The notes: generated by a model not told the origin, from the letters alone. 64,000 nt of DNA from Acidimicrobiia bacterium (GCA_016871175.1 VFZL01000003.1:62001-126000); one strand, 5' to 3'. Positions 43,772-52,258 are shown, counted from the first letter of the stretch. Numbers and translations are program-made.

Positions 43772-44866
43772 CTACCTCATCCCTCCTGGTGCAATCGCCT
43801 GTTTCCCACGCGCGTGCTGCGCGTGCCCGGAGCTGTTCCGGTCGGTTCGTGTCATCTCCATGAGCGCGGGACCACCCTGCGCGAAGATGCTGTGACGCAG
43901 CGCCATCTTGATCCACTCGTCGACATCGACAACTCGATAGTTCCGGTCCACGAACTGTCCAATCGCTTCATCAACGACCGCGCGCGGATTCGACACCTTG
44001 GGGTGCACCAGGATGTCCGCGAGCACGTCGTGCAGCATGTTCAGGTTGTCGAGAATCGCCGCCGAACGTTCGTGAACCGATACCAGGCCTGGCGCGATCG
44101 ACGGAGCGAGGGGGAGCTCACTGGGAAATGCATCGGGAGGCGTGCCAGCGGTGAGCTTGCGCTCGAATCGATCAGTGACGATCTTCAACCCCGCCGCGCG
44201 ACCCGCGCGATCGCCAGCAGTCTCGAGCGGCTCTTGCGCAGCGAGCTGAAACCAGTGCGCGGCCCACACGAAGCCGGACAAGGTGGGATAGCGCAGCTCT
44301 CGCCGAGGGTTGAAGCCCTCTTCGGTGAACGTCGTGTACGGGTGGTCGTACAGGATGCCCATGTCCTTCGGGACGTCGGGAAGCGCCACGTCCGGACGGC
44401 TCGAGTAGCGTTCGACGGCCGCATCGAGCGCCGCTGCCCGTGCCGGCGGCTCGACCATCGCGAAGATCGCGAGGACCTCTCGGTGGAAGACGTGCGTTCG
44501 CCGGATCAGCTCAGCGCCGCGTCTGCCGAGCGCGGCGTACCCACGGTCGGCGTCAGGATCCGATGATGCGAGACCGGATTCGGCGCTGAGACGCTGCCTG
44601 AGCCGCGCGAAGACGTCGGACTCCTCGACCTTGCCCTTGCCTCGCGTCAGCTCGCCGTACAACACGCCATGAGCGCGCTCCAGGCCGACCAACCGCGCGT
44701 GGAGCTCGGGCCACGCCTGCTTGAAGGACGCGGTCAGCCACGCGGCGTCGGTCTCGCCTGCGCTCGGGCCCCCACCTTGTGCCCCGCCCCTCGCCGACCA
44801 CGCGGCGACGCACGCCACGACGATGACGAGGCGAGCCACGACTGCGTGAATCGGGCGGGGCATCAT
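43772..44866 (-). CDS. Exported protein of unknown function, third gene of module C
   Basis: The start at 44866 (MMPRPIHAVVARLVIVVACVAAWSARGGAQ) gives a signal peptide and lies 36 bases below the stop of the beta-sandwich gene; the ORF-track start at 44947 overlaps that gene. The mature protein of about 335 residues is mostly helical with Arg/Ala-rich amphipathic stretches and no Cys pairs or catalytic motif that I recognise. Being co-oriented and close to the module C genes, it may take part in the same process. No equivalent gene accompanies modules A or B. Confidence 0.6.
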   Translation of the reverse strand: MMPRPIHAVVARLVIVVACVAAWSARGGAQGGGPSAGETDAAWLTASFKQAWPELHARLVGLERAHGVLYGELTRGKGKVEESDVFARLRQRLSAESGLASSDPDADRGYAALGRRGAELIRRTHVFHREVLAIFAMVEPPARAAALDAAVERYSSRPDVALPDVPKDMGILYDHPYTTFTEEGFNPRRELRYPTLSGFVWAAHWFQLAAQEPLETAGDRAGRAAGLKIVTDRFERKLTAGTPPDAFPSELPLAPSIAPGLVSVHERSAAILDNLNMLHDVLADILVHPKVSNPRAVVDEAIGQFVDRNYRVVDVDEWIKMALRHSIFAQGGPALMEMTRTDRNSSGHAQHARGKQAIAPGGMR

Positions 44867-44901
44867 ACAGCAGCCGTCCGGGGGCCGCCTGAGCGGCCTC
44901 G

Positions 44902-45873
44902 CTAGCGGGTCACCGAGATCTTCCAATACCCGTTGGTCCAACAGCACTGGTCCGCGGCCGTACTATCGACGTTGCCAAACGTGTCGGCGCGAACGCGAAT
45001 CACATAGTCCCCCGGCTCACTGAACGTCGCCGTCGTGGTGGCCTTCCCTTGGACTTCGGCCAGCTGGATTTTCGGTGCGCTGAAGACCACAGGTGCCGCC
45101 GGTCCCGCGTGCCGGTAGAAGGTGGCGTTCAAGGCCGGCACCGCTTCGCGCTTGACTGGAATGGGTTCCTTCTCGTGCACCGCGTCATCGGTAGCCCAAA
45201 CGGTCAAATCGAGAGGGACACCGACCTTGGCCTGCAGCGCCGGCCCTTGTATCCCAGTCGGGCCACGTCCGGAGGGTCCCTTCTCCTGGAACCGCAAGAG
45301 CGGTGGAGTCGATCCCATGGCCATCGGCCAACTCAATTGATACGCCGTCGACGTTGCGCGGGCGGGGATGCTCCACGTCTGGCCCTGATGCCGCAGCGTC
45401 CACACCACGTCGCCCTTGAACGAGCCCGGCACCGTGACGGTGAACACACCGCGCTGGCGATCGTATTGGTTGCCGCCGCCGCCACCGCCGCCACGACCAC
45501 CACGACCCCGTCCGCCGCCGCCGGCCGCCGCGCCCTGCGCATCTGCCCCAGCCGCGCCCGCGTTGGCGCCACCACCCCGGTTGGAGTAGTTCTCGCCGGG
45601 CAAGAACACCGTTGGCTGACGGCCGTCGTATTCCTTCGGCGTGATGAAGTTATTCGGCCCAAGCGGAATGTCCACGGCTACCTTGTTCAGATTCGAGTAG
45701 CCGAACGAGAAGCTGAACGTGCCGTCAGGGTTGGCGTACCACCCATCGAAGAACGGAGCAATGCGCGCCGCTTCAGGAACCGGCCCGAGTGGCCTCGGTG
45801 ACTGCGCCTGGAGCGCGACCGCTCCCGCCACCGCCGCGAGCACGAACCCCCCAACGATCCATCGTGCAAACAC
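44902..45873 (-). CDS. Secreted beta-sandwich partner protein of heme-PHM (module C)
   Basis: The protein has a signal peptide (VLAAVAGAVALQAQ), then FFDGWYANPDGTFSFSFGYSNLN, RQPTVFLPGENYSN, VVWTLRHQG and a C-terminal Ig-like unit (FSEPGDYVIRVRAD). These are the same blocks as in the partner proteins of modules A and B. It is set apart by an insert of about 40 residues that is nearly all Gly, Ala and Arg (AAAGGGGRGRGGRGGGGGGG) and by a terminal DQCCWTNGYW. The insert lies in a loop between strands and should be disordered. Function is unknown; the linkage to heme-PHM is repeated three times in the window. Confidence 0.72.
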   Translation of the reverse strand: MFARWIVGGFVLAAVAGAVALQAQSPRPLGPVPEAARIAPFFDGWYANPDGTFSFSFGYSNLNKVAVDIPLGPNNFITPKEYDGRQPTVFLPGENYSNRGGGANAGAAGADAQGAAAGGGGRGRGGRGGGGGGGNQYDRQRGVFTVTVPGSFKGDVVWTLRHQGQTWSIPARATSTAYQLSWPMAMGSTPPLLRFQEKGPSGRGPTGIQGPALQAKVGVPLDLTVWATDDAVHEKEPIPVKREAVPALNATFYRHAGPAAPVVFSAPKIQLAEVQGKATTTATFSEPGDYVIRVRADTFGNVDSTAADQCCWTNGYWKISVTR

Positions 45874-45920
45874 TGGCGCGCCTCCAGAACTCAGAAGTTG
45901 GTACTCAGAGCGACACGGGC

Positions 45921-45956
45921 AAAACGAAAGAGCCTCTCGATCATCTCGAGAGGCTC
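45921..45956 (-). terminator. Intrinsic terminator between module C genes
   Basis: A perfect 11-bp stem (GAGCCTCTCGA / TCGAGAGGCTC) with a 5-base loop is followed on the minus strand by TTTCGTTTT. It lies between the heme-PHM stop and the beta-sandwich start. The pair is either two transcripts or attenuated, unlike module B where the genes are directly coupled. Confidence 0.88.
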
Positions 45957-45987
45957 CTCAGGTCGGGCGATCGATTTGTCCCCCGTC

Positions 45988-47352
45988 CTACTGCTGCTGT
46001 TGCTGCGTCGTCGTGCTCCGCGCCTTCGCCTTGGCCTCACGATCCGCCACGATCTGCGCATAGCCCTCGTCATCGAGGTGCGTCACGGCGATCCACGCGT
46101 GAGACATCTCGTCTGCCGTCCGGCTGCCGCCGCCCACCCACTGATCGGGATCGGGGTTGCCCTTGTTCTTCACGGTGTTGTCGTAATAGCCCGTCACGAC
46201 GAGCACGGCGCCTTTGGGGATGAGCGGCGCGTAGTCGTCTTCGTACACGTGACTCGTATGCCACTGGTTCGTCCAGTTGGACACGGAGCTGATCATCTCG
46301 AGCTTGCCCGTCTCCGGGTAGAAGATCTCCGCCGTCATGCCGACCATGCGCGAGTGCCCGTGTGGCTGGAAGCTATCGATCCGAACTGGCGTCTTGAAGG
46401 AGTGGAAGCCTTGCGTCATGGCCGTGCCATGCGGAGCAATCTCGAGCTCGCCGCCCTTCATCAGGAGCGAGTACAGCTTGAGGTCCTGCTTGTACTTCGC
46501 CTTCTGCTTGTGATCGGGAGGATAAAGCCAGACGCCCATCTCGACCTGGTCGTCCTTCACCTCTTCGCCGTACGGCCAGTAGTGCACGTCCCACTTGACC
46601 ATCGAGTTGGCAGGCAACGTGCGGCAACCGCTCGCTGGGACGACCTCGCCAGCCTTGCCCGATGCGTACTCCGACAGGCGCTCGACCACCGCATACTGAC
46701 CCGTCTTTTCATCCAGCCCCATGAGATCGCTGTTGGCGTGGTGAGCCGCCGGGCGCCCCTTGAGGGATGGCTTGACGGCAATCGCCTTGATGCACCGATC
46801 CTCGGCGAGGCCAGCGGGCACGATGGGGCGCCACCAGCGATCTTGTCCGCGGGCAGGCACCGTGTATGGTTTCGTCTTGATGACGAGATCGGGCTTGCCG
46901 AATTCATCTTCGTACGACCACTTGGTGCCGTCCGGGAACTGCGCGGGAGGCGGCATGTCGGCCGGATTGCCTTGCGGCGCGCCACTGTCCACCCATCGCA
47001 CGATCGTGTCGATCTGCACGTCTTTGAGGCGGAGATCATTCTTCAAGTGCTGGATGCCGATCGTGTCGTACCGGTACGGCGGCATTTCTCGATCCATGAC
47101 CCGCTGCCTGATCGCGCGGACCCACGGACGAACCTCCTGAAACGTCACGAGGGACATCGGACCCACGGATCCAGGGCGATGGCATTCCTGGCAGTTCTTC
47201 TGAAGGATGGGCGCTACGTCCTTCGCAAACGTGACGGCCGGCCCGTTGCTCGCCGACTGCGCGGCGGCCTGCTGACCTAACCCCAAGAAGGCGAGCGCCG
47301 CCACGGCTCCCACTCCGGCACTCTGCATCCGACCGACCCGCGTTCTCGCCAT
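45988..47352 (-). CDS. Exported cytochrome c / PHM-like copper monooxygenase fusion (module C)
   Basis: The start ATG 47352 has GGGAGGG upstream. A signal peptide (ending AAAQS) is followed by heme motif CQECH at 54-58 and MPPYR near 90-94 (the Trp-His seen in the others is Tyr-Arg here). Predicted CuH ligands are H204-H205 (AAHHAN) and H257 (DVHYWP). Predicted CuM ligands are H331 and H333 (FQPHGH) and M416 (DEMSHAW). It ends in five glutamines before the stop. It is the most divergent of the three poly-Gln members. Upstream lies the wreck of a quinohemoprotein gene. Redox function is inferred from the family folds. Confidence 0.8.
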   Translation of the reverse strand: MARTRVGRMQSAGVGAVAALAFLGLGQQAAAQSASNGPAVTFAKDVAPILQKNCQECHRPGSVGPMSLVTFQEVRPWVRAIRQRVMDREMPPYRYDTIGIQHLKNDLRLKDVQIDTIVRWVDSGAPQGNPADMPPPAQFPDGTKWSYEDEFGKPDLVIKTKPYTVPARGQDRWWRPIVPAGLAEDRCIKAIAVKPSLKGRPAAHHANSDLMGLDEKTGQYAVVERLSEYASGKAGEVVPASGCRTLPANSMVKWDVHYWPYGEEVKDDQVEMGVWLYPPDHKQKAKYKQDLKLYSLLMKGGELEIAPHGTAMTQGFHSFKTPVRIDSFQPHGHSRMVGMTAEIFYPETGKLEMISSVSNWTNQWHTSHVYEDDYAPLIPKGAVLVVTGYYDNTVKNKGNPDPDQWVGGGSRTADEMSHAWIAVTHLDDEGYAQIVADREAKAKARSTTTQQQQQ

Positions 47353-47472
47353 AGACCCTCCCACACGTTGCATTCTACACGTAGCCGCCCACCGCCGGCA
47401 GGCGAAACGGCACCGCAGCCCTACCTGCCGAGCCCCGTAGGCCCCGACCCGGCCACCGGGCCAGCCGGCCCG

Positions 47473-47931
47473 TCAGCGCAGCCTCCAGAGACACTCAACC
47501 AGGCGGCGAAGTTCCTCGTCCGGGAGCTCGCGCGCCGACATCGGCGGCATCTGACCGACACCCTCGCGCACAATACCCAACACATCGGCCGCACCGCGGG
47601 ACAAGTGCACTAGCGCCGGCGTTCCTCCGGACCGTGACACGGCGCGCACACCCGCGCATAGGCGGGGTGTGCCTGGGCACATCGCGCGCGAGGATCTCGT
47701 TCAGCGCGGCCGCGCCGTTCCCATCGAACGTCTCGATCGGCCGGCCCGTCCTGGCCTCGACGGCGAACAGCCGCTGACGTCCGGCGATCCAACACCCAGA
47801 GCTGCGCGCCTGTCCGCGTTGAGCGCGGCGACGCGATGGAACGAGGTGCTGAGGGACATCACGTCGTCAATCATCGCGCCAGCCCGCGCTGTGAGAAATT
47901 TTCGGCGGTCATATCGGTCGTCGCGCAGCAC
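47473..47931 (-). pseudogene. PQQ dehydrogenase / cytochrome c (quinohemoprotein) remnant
   Basis: Read on the minus strand in changing frames, this stretch shows a quinoprotein W-motif segment (VMSLSTSFHRVAALNAD) and a later blade segment (RLFAVEARTGRPIETFDGNGA). A heme site follows (YARVCAPCHGPE), then a typical C-terminal cytochrome end (GGTPALVHLSRGAADVLGIV ... GQMPPMSARELPDEELRRLV). The propeller middle is missing and at least three frame changes occur, so no enzyme can be made. It sits directly upstream of the module C heme-PHM gene in the same orientation. Confidence 0.75.
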
Positions 47932-48035
47932 GGCGCCACATCAGCAGAGTCTGCGTCAGAGTGGGCGCAAATCTGCGAACCTTGGACTGGCAGTCTCCAA
48001 GATCCGATCGTTGCGTATGGTAAGATCCACAAGTC

Positions 48036-48222
48036 TTTCAGTTCCTGCTTTGCTCGTGATGGCGGCAGGCTCGTTTGAGCCAACGTTTCATCCAAGTGAG
48101 CTGCGACGCTGCGTGGTGTGCATGCCTCTGAGCGAGGAAGCCTGAAGCGCGGCTTTTGAAGCGGTTCCACCTGCTTACGCAGGTTCATCGACCTCCCCAC
48201 ACGGCAAAGCGGGGCCCTTTCT
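48036..48222 (+). ncRNA. ssrS: 6S RNA
   Basis: The transcript strand folds into one long hairpin of about 180 nt. The closing stem is perfect: TCCTGCTTTGC (48043-48053) with GCAAAGCGGGG (48204-48214). The internal sequence carries the conserved 6S pieces: GGTGTGCATGCCTC...GAGGAAGCCT near the tip, and CCACCTG...CAGGTTCA on the 3' side. A -10-like TAAGAT at 48021-48026 lies just before the predicted 5' end, and the stem is followed by CCCTTTCTT. 6S RNA binds the housekeeping RNA polymerase and mimics an open promoter in stationary phase. It precedes thiL on the same strand. Confidence 0.88.
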
Positions 48223-48317
48223 TGTTCGCACGGGCTCCGCCCCGAACCCCGGCTCAGGCGCACGCCGCAACTGCACCGACCAACGCCCCCCAGCCAAAAG
48301 CGCCGTACACTAAGCGT

Positions 48318-49325
48318 GTGCCCACCGCCTCTCCCTCTGTTGCCGACCGGACGGAAGCCGAGCTCATCTCGATCATCCAGACGCACACATCGTATTCGGC
48401 GGACTGCGTGGTCGTGGGTATCGGCGATGACGCAGCGGTCGTGGAGCCTGCGCGAAACCGTCTCGAGGTGCTGACTGTCGACGCGCTCGTCGAGGGAATC
48501 CATTTCGATCGGCGGTTCACACCACCCGAGGCCATCGGGCATCGCGCGCTGGCGGTCAATCTCAGCGACTTGGCAGCGATGGGAGCCGAGCCCCGTCACG
48601 CCCTCCTGTCTCTCGCGCTGCCGGCCACGCTGCCGCTTGAGGAGTTCGACCGCTTGCTCGCCAGCTTTGGCCAGCTGGCGCGTCGGTATCGGTTGCCGCT
48701 GATCGGGGGGAACCTGACGCGCACACCCGGGCCGCTCGTTGTGGACGTGACCGTCTCGGGGACCGTAAGACGCCGGCGCGCGCTGCTACGCAGCGGCGCC
48801 CGACCAGGCGACGAGGTGTACGTCAGCGGCAGGGTCGGATCCGCGGCGGCCGGCTTGGCCCTCTTGCGGGCAGGCGAGACGGATCAGACGCTGACATCGT
48901 GCGTCGAGCGCTACCTTTGGCCTGAGCCACGCGTTCGCTTGGGCCTCTTGCTGGGTCGGAACAACGCGGCGACCGCCTGCATGGACCTCAGCGACGGGCT
49001 CGCGGACGCCGCCACGCACGTGTCTCGGTCCTCAGGCGTGGGGATGATCATCGACGCGGCGGCGATTCCCATCGAGGCCGCCGCGACGGCGCGGCTGGCT
49101 CGAGACGACCGTGACCCGCTTACTGCCGCGTTGACGGCGGGCGACGACTACGAGCTGCTCTTCACGGTTCGGCCTCGCCTCCGGAACCGCCTGCGGACCG
49201 TGTTGCGCCAGACCGATACGACCATCACACGGATCGGGGTGTGCACGACGGGTCCTGGCGTCCTGCTCAACCGTGGCGACCGCTCGGATCCAATGCCATC
49301 TGGCTTCACGCACTTTCACAGGTGA
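48318..49325 (+). CDS. thiL: Thiamine-monophosphate kinase
   Basis: The GTG at 48318 gives the family N-terminus (RTEAELISIIQ); the ORF-track extension upstream covers the 3' side of the 6S RNA and is Pro/Ala-rich. ThiL phosphorylates thiamine monophosphate to the diphosphate cofactor. Motifs present are VGIGDDAAVV, DALVEGIHFDRRF, ALAVNLSDLAAMGAEPRHALLSL, GGNLTRTPG, MDLSDGLADAATHVS and TAGDDYELLFTV. All Asp residues that bind magnesium appear intact, and the length of 335 residues is normal. Confidence 0.94.
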   Translation: MPTASPSVADRTEAELISIIQTHTSYSADCVVVGIGDDAAVVEPARNRLEVLTVDALVEGIHFDRRFTPPEAIGHRALAVNLSDLAAMGAEPRHALLSLALPATLPLEEFDRLLASFGQLARRYRLPLIGGNLTRTPGPLVVDVTVSGTVRRRRALLRSGARPGDEVYVSGRVGSAAAGLALLRAGETDQTLTSCVERYLWPEPRVRLGLLLGRNNAATACMDLSDGLADAATHVSRSSGVGMIIDAAAIPIEAAATARLARDDRDPLTAALTAGDDYELLFTVRPRLRNRLRTVLRQTDTTITRIGVCTTGPGVLLNRGDRSDPMPSGFTHFHR

Positions 49326-49335
49326 CGCACGTCCG

Positions 49336-49827
49336 ATGATGAGCATGACGCGCGACCTTGTGCGACGCTGGGCGGAAACACTTCTGCACATCGACGACGC
49401 ACCGGAGCGCACAGCGGCTGCGTACGCGCTCGGCGTGTTCTTCGCCTTCTCGCCATTTCTCGGACTTCATACGATTCTGGGCGTTGCTCTGGCGTTCGTG
49501 CTGCGACTGAACCGGGTAGCCGTGCTGCTTGGCGTCTACTCGAACGTGCCGTGGCTCCTCCTGCCGTACTACACGGCTGCCACAGGACTTGGCGCCGCGG
49601 TGACCGGCGCGCGACTCCCGGCCGGCTTCCGCGACCGCCTGGGCCAGGTGATGGAGTTGTCGATCACCAATGGCACCTTGTTCCGGGAGATCGGTTCGCT
49701 GCTCGAGCCCCTCCTGTGGCCCTACACAATCGGGTCGATGATCGGCTCGATCGCCCTTGCCGCTGTCGCGTACCCGATTGCCCTCGGGTTTGTTCGGACG
49801 CGACGGCGGCACCAGCGTCACCATTGA
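49336..49827 (+). CDS. DUF2062 membrane protein
   Basis: The 163-residue protein has the DUF2062 layout. A short cytoplasmic start (VRRWAETLLHIDDAPERTAAAYALGVFFAFSPFLGLHTILG) is followed by hydrophobic segments including VALAFVLRLNRVAVLLGVYSNVPW and a final transmembrane helix (IGSMIGSIALAAVAYPIALG). Function of the family is not established. It starts 10 bases after thiL and its stop is next to the start of the 3D-domain gene, so the three are likely one operon. Confidence 0.85.
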   Translation: MMSMTRDLVRRWAETLLHIDDAPERTAAAYALGVFFAFSPFLGLHTILGVALAFVLRLNRVAVLLGVYSNVPWLLLPYYTAATGLGAAVTGARLPAGFRDRLGQVMELSITNGTLFREIGSLLEPLLWPYTIGSMIGSIALAAVAYPIALGFVRTRRRHQRHH

Positions 49828-49834
49828 GGCCATC

Positions 49835-50314
49835 GTGCGAGCGAGATCCTTCCTGCGCATGTCGGTGGTCGTGCTGGTCGCCAGTGCTGGACTGTGGTGG
49901 CTCGTGGGAACGGCCGGACCCGTACCACCATGGGAATCTGCCACCGGCGCACCTGAGACGGCCACGCCCGGCCCGCTGTCGCCAGGAGCCCGACGCGCGT
50001 TCACGGCAACCGCGTATTGCAAGGGCCACACGACACGCGCGGGCGTCGCCCCGCGGCACGGCGTCATCGCCAGTGACCCCGCCGTGCTCCCGCTCGGCTC
50101 CATCGTCGAGATTGACGCGGACGACGATCGCCTGGACGGTTTGTACAGCGTGCTGGATACGGGCCCGAAGGTCCGCGGCCGCCGCGTGGATCTCTACATG
50201 TGGAGCTGCCATGAGGCTCTCGCCTTCGGCAAGCAGAGCGTGGAGATCACGGTGCTCCGAGCCGGCTGGAACCCGGCGGCCGTCAGGGCGCCGGCGACGA
50301 ACGCGATCGACTAA
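49835..50314 (+). CDS. 3D (Asp-box) domain protein, cell-wall associated
   Basis: From GTG 49835 the 159-residue protein has an N-terminal membrane anchor or signal (SVVVLVASAGLWWLVG). A double-psi beta-barrel '3D' domain follows: FTATAYCKGHTTRAGVAP, GVIASDPAVLPLGSIVEI, and LDTGPKVRGRRVDLYMWSCHEAL. The three conserved Asp residues of the name are present. Related domains occur in MltA-type transglycosylases, YuiC and Rpf-like factors that act on peptidoglycan. It is probably exported and wall-active, but it lacks the other MltA parts. Confidence 0.82.
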   Translation: MRARSFLRMSVVVLVASAGLWWLVGTAGPVPPWESATGAPETATPGPLSPGARRAFTATAYCKGHTTRAGVAPRHGVIASDPAVLPLGSIVEIDADDDRLDGLYSVLDTGPKVRGRRVDLYMWSCHEALAFGKQSVEITVLRAGWNPAAVRAPATNAID

Positions 50315-50421
50315 CGCCGTTGCATATCAAAGAGCCACCGATCCTCCGGTCATCGGTCGCTTCCCTCGGTGCGCTCGACACGCCCATGTCACTGGCGCCG
50401 ATCGAGACAGCTCGGACATGC

Positions 50422-50439
50422 ATGCGCCCGGGCGCATGG
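50422..50439. terminator. 18-bp perfect palindrome between convergent genes
   Basis: CATGCGCCC|GGGCGCATG is a perfect inverted repeat in the gap between the 3D-domain gene (+) and the ABC transporter gene (-). It could be a bidirectional terminator stem or a protein-binding site. There is no flanking T-tract. Confidence 0.4.
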
Positions 50440-50443
50440 GCGA

Positions 50444-52258
50444 CTATGACTTGAGGCTCGTGACGTGCGACTGATGACGGTATTGGAGTTCGAACAACCG
50501 GAAGTAGATGCCGCGCTGGGCGAGCAGCTCCTGGTGGCTGCCGCGCTCGCGGAGCACGCCTTTGTGCAGCACGAGGATCTGATCCATGTCTTGAATCGTC
50601 GACAGACGATGGGCGATGGCGATCGTCGTGCGGCCCTGCATCAGGACTTCGAGCGCATCCTGGATGAGCACCTCTGTGTCGGTGTCCACGCTGGAAGTCG
50701 CCTCGTCGAGCACGAGGATGCGGCGATCGAACGCCAGGGCGCGTGCAAACGACAGCAGCTGTTTCTGTCCGACCGACAAGGTGGAGCCTCGTTCGGCAAC
50801 GGCCGATCCGTACCCCTGCCCCATCGACTCGATGAACGCGTGCGCGTACACCGCTTCCGCCGCACGGCGGACGCGCTCGTCATCGATCGCCTGTTCTCCG
50901 AGTCGCATATTGTCCGCGATGGTGCCCGAGAAGAGATGAACGTCCTGGAGCACCAGACTGAACAGCGACCGGACCTCCTGCAGGTCGAGCTCTCGGAGAT
51001 CGACCCCATCGATGGTGATGCGGCCCTTCTGGACGTCGTAGAACCGGAGCAGGAGATTGATGATCGTCGTCTTGCCGGAGCCCGTCGCGCCGACGATCCC
51101 GATGCGCTGACCCGGACGCACGTCGAAACTGACGTCCCTCAACACCCATTCCACCCCCTCGTCCGGCGTGCCGGGCGTGGGCGGTCGGTACGCGAACCAC
51201 ACATGCTCGAACGCGATATGACCGAGGCCGGTCGGTGGACGCACCCTGGGGCTCCGGGGCGACTGAATGGCAACCGGCTCGTCGAGCAGGCCGAACATCC
51301 GCTCCGATGAGGCCATCGCAGACTGCAGCACGTTGAACTTCTCGGACATGTCGCTGATCGGCCGGAAGAACCGTTGCGAGTACTGAAGGAAGGCGACGAG
51401 CGCACCGAACGTGAGCGTGTCGCGCATCACGCTGAAGCCGCCGTACCAAATGATGAGCGCCGTGGCGAGCGCGCTGGTCACTTCGATGGCCGGGTAGAAC
51501 ACAGCGTAGTAGAAGATCGACTCGATGTTCGCGTCGCGGTACTTGCGGTCGATGTCATCGAACCTGGCAAAGTTGAGCGCCTCTCGGCGGAACAGCTGCA
51601 CCGTCGACATCCCCGTGATGTTCTCTTGGAGGAACGCATTGATCTTCGCGATCCAGCCCCGGACGACACGGTACGACTCGCGGACGTTTCGGCGAAACCA
51701 CTGCGTCACGAGCACGATGAGTGGGAGGACGGAGAACGCCACTATCGCCAACCGCCAGTCCATCCAGACCATCACCGCCATGATCCCAGCGAGCGTCAGC
51801 GCATCGCCAACGATGGTGACCACGCCGGAGGTGAAGAGGTCGTTGAGGACATCGACGTCCGACGTCACGCGGGTCATGAGCCGCCCGACGGGATTCCGAT
51901 CGTAGTAGCGGAGATCGAGTCGCTGCAGATGGCCGTACACCGCCATCCGCAGATCGAACATGATCCGCTGACCGGTCAGTTGGAGCGTCCACGTCTGGAC
52001 GTACTCGGCGGCAAACGCGACCACGAGTACGGCGACGTACACCAGCGCGAGCTGGTCGAGCCCCTCGAGGCGCCGGGTCGCGACATGGTCGTCGATCGCG
52101 AGCTTGACAAGATACGGCTGGGCCAACGCGGCTCCCGATCCGACGAGGATGGCCGCGAGCGCAACCGCCACTTGCCGCCAGTAAGGCCGCAAGTGGGTCA
52201 GCAGACGGCGCATTAGTCGCGCGTCGTACGCCTTACCGAGGATCTCGTCGTCGCTCAC
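50444..52258 (-). CDS. ABC exporter half-transporter, subunit 2 of a heterodimer
   Basis: This 604-residue protein has six transmembrane helices (about 30-330) and a C-terminal ATPase domain. The ATPase motifs are Walker A GATGSGKTT, Q-loop FSLVLQD, a changed signature LSVGQ (instead of LSGGQ), Walker B RILVLDEATSS with the catalytic Glu, and switch His in AIAHRLST. The changed signature together with the Asp-for-Glu Walker B in the neighbouring subunit gives the one-weak-site pattern of heterodimeric type IV exporters such as TM287/288 or BmrCD. It starts with GTG 33 bases below the partner's stop. Substrates may be lipids or drugs; none can be inferred. Confidence 0.92.
   Translation of the reverse strand: MSDDEILGKAYDARLMRRLLTHLRPYWRQVAVALAAILVGSGAALAQPYLVKLAIDDHVATRRLEGLDQLALVYVAVLVVAFAAEYVQTWTLQLTGQRIMFDLRMAVYGHLQRLDLRYYDRNPVGRLMTRVTSDVDVLNDLFTSGVVTIVGDALTLAGIMAVMVWMDWRLAIVAFSVLPLIVLVTQWFRRNVRESYRVVRGWIAKINAFLQENITGMSTVQLFRREALNFARFDDIDRKYRDANIESIFYYAVFYPAIEVTSALATALIIWYGGFSVMRDTLTFGALVAFLQYSQRFFRPISDMSEKFNVLQSAMASSERMFGLLDEPVAIQSPRSPRVRPPTGLGHIAFEHVWFAYRPPTPGTPDEGVEWVLRDVSFDVRPGQRIGIVGATGSGKTTIINLLLRFYDVQKGRITIDGVDLRELDLQEVRSLFSLVLQDVHLFSGTIADNMRLGEQAIDDERVRRAAEAVYAHAFIESMGQGYGSAVAERGSTLSVGQKQLLSFARALAFDRRILVLDEATSSVDTDTEVLIQDALEVLMQGRTTIAIAHRLSTIQDMDQILVLHKGVLRERGSHQELLAQRGIYFRLFELQYRHQSHVTSLKS

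Noticed and set aside
45898-47280. 460-residue plus-strand ORF
   Set aside because: It mirrors the module C heme-PHM gene on the opposite strand; no family features.
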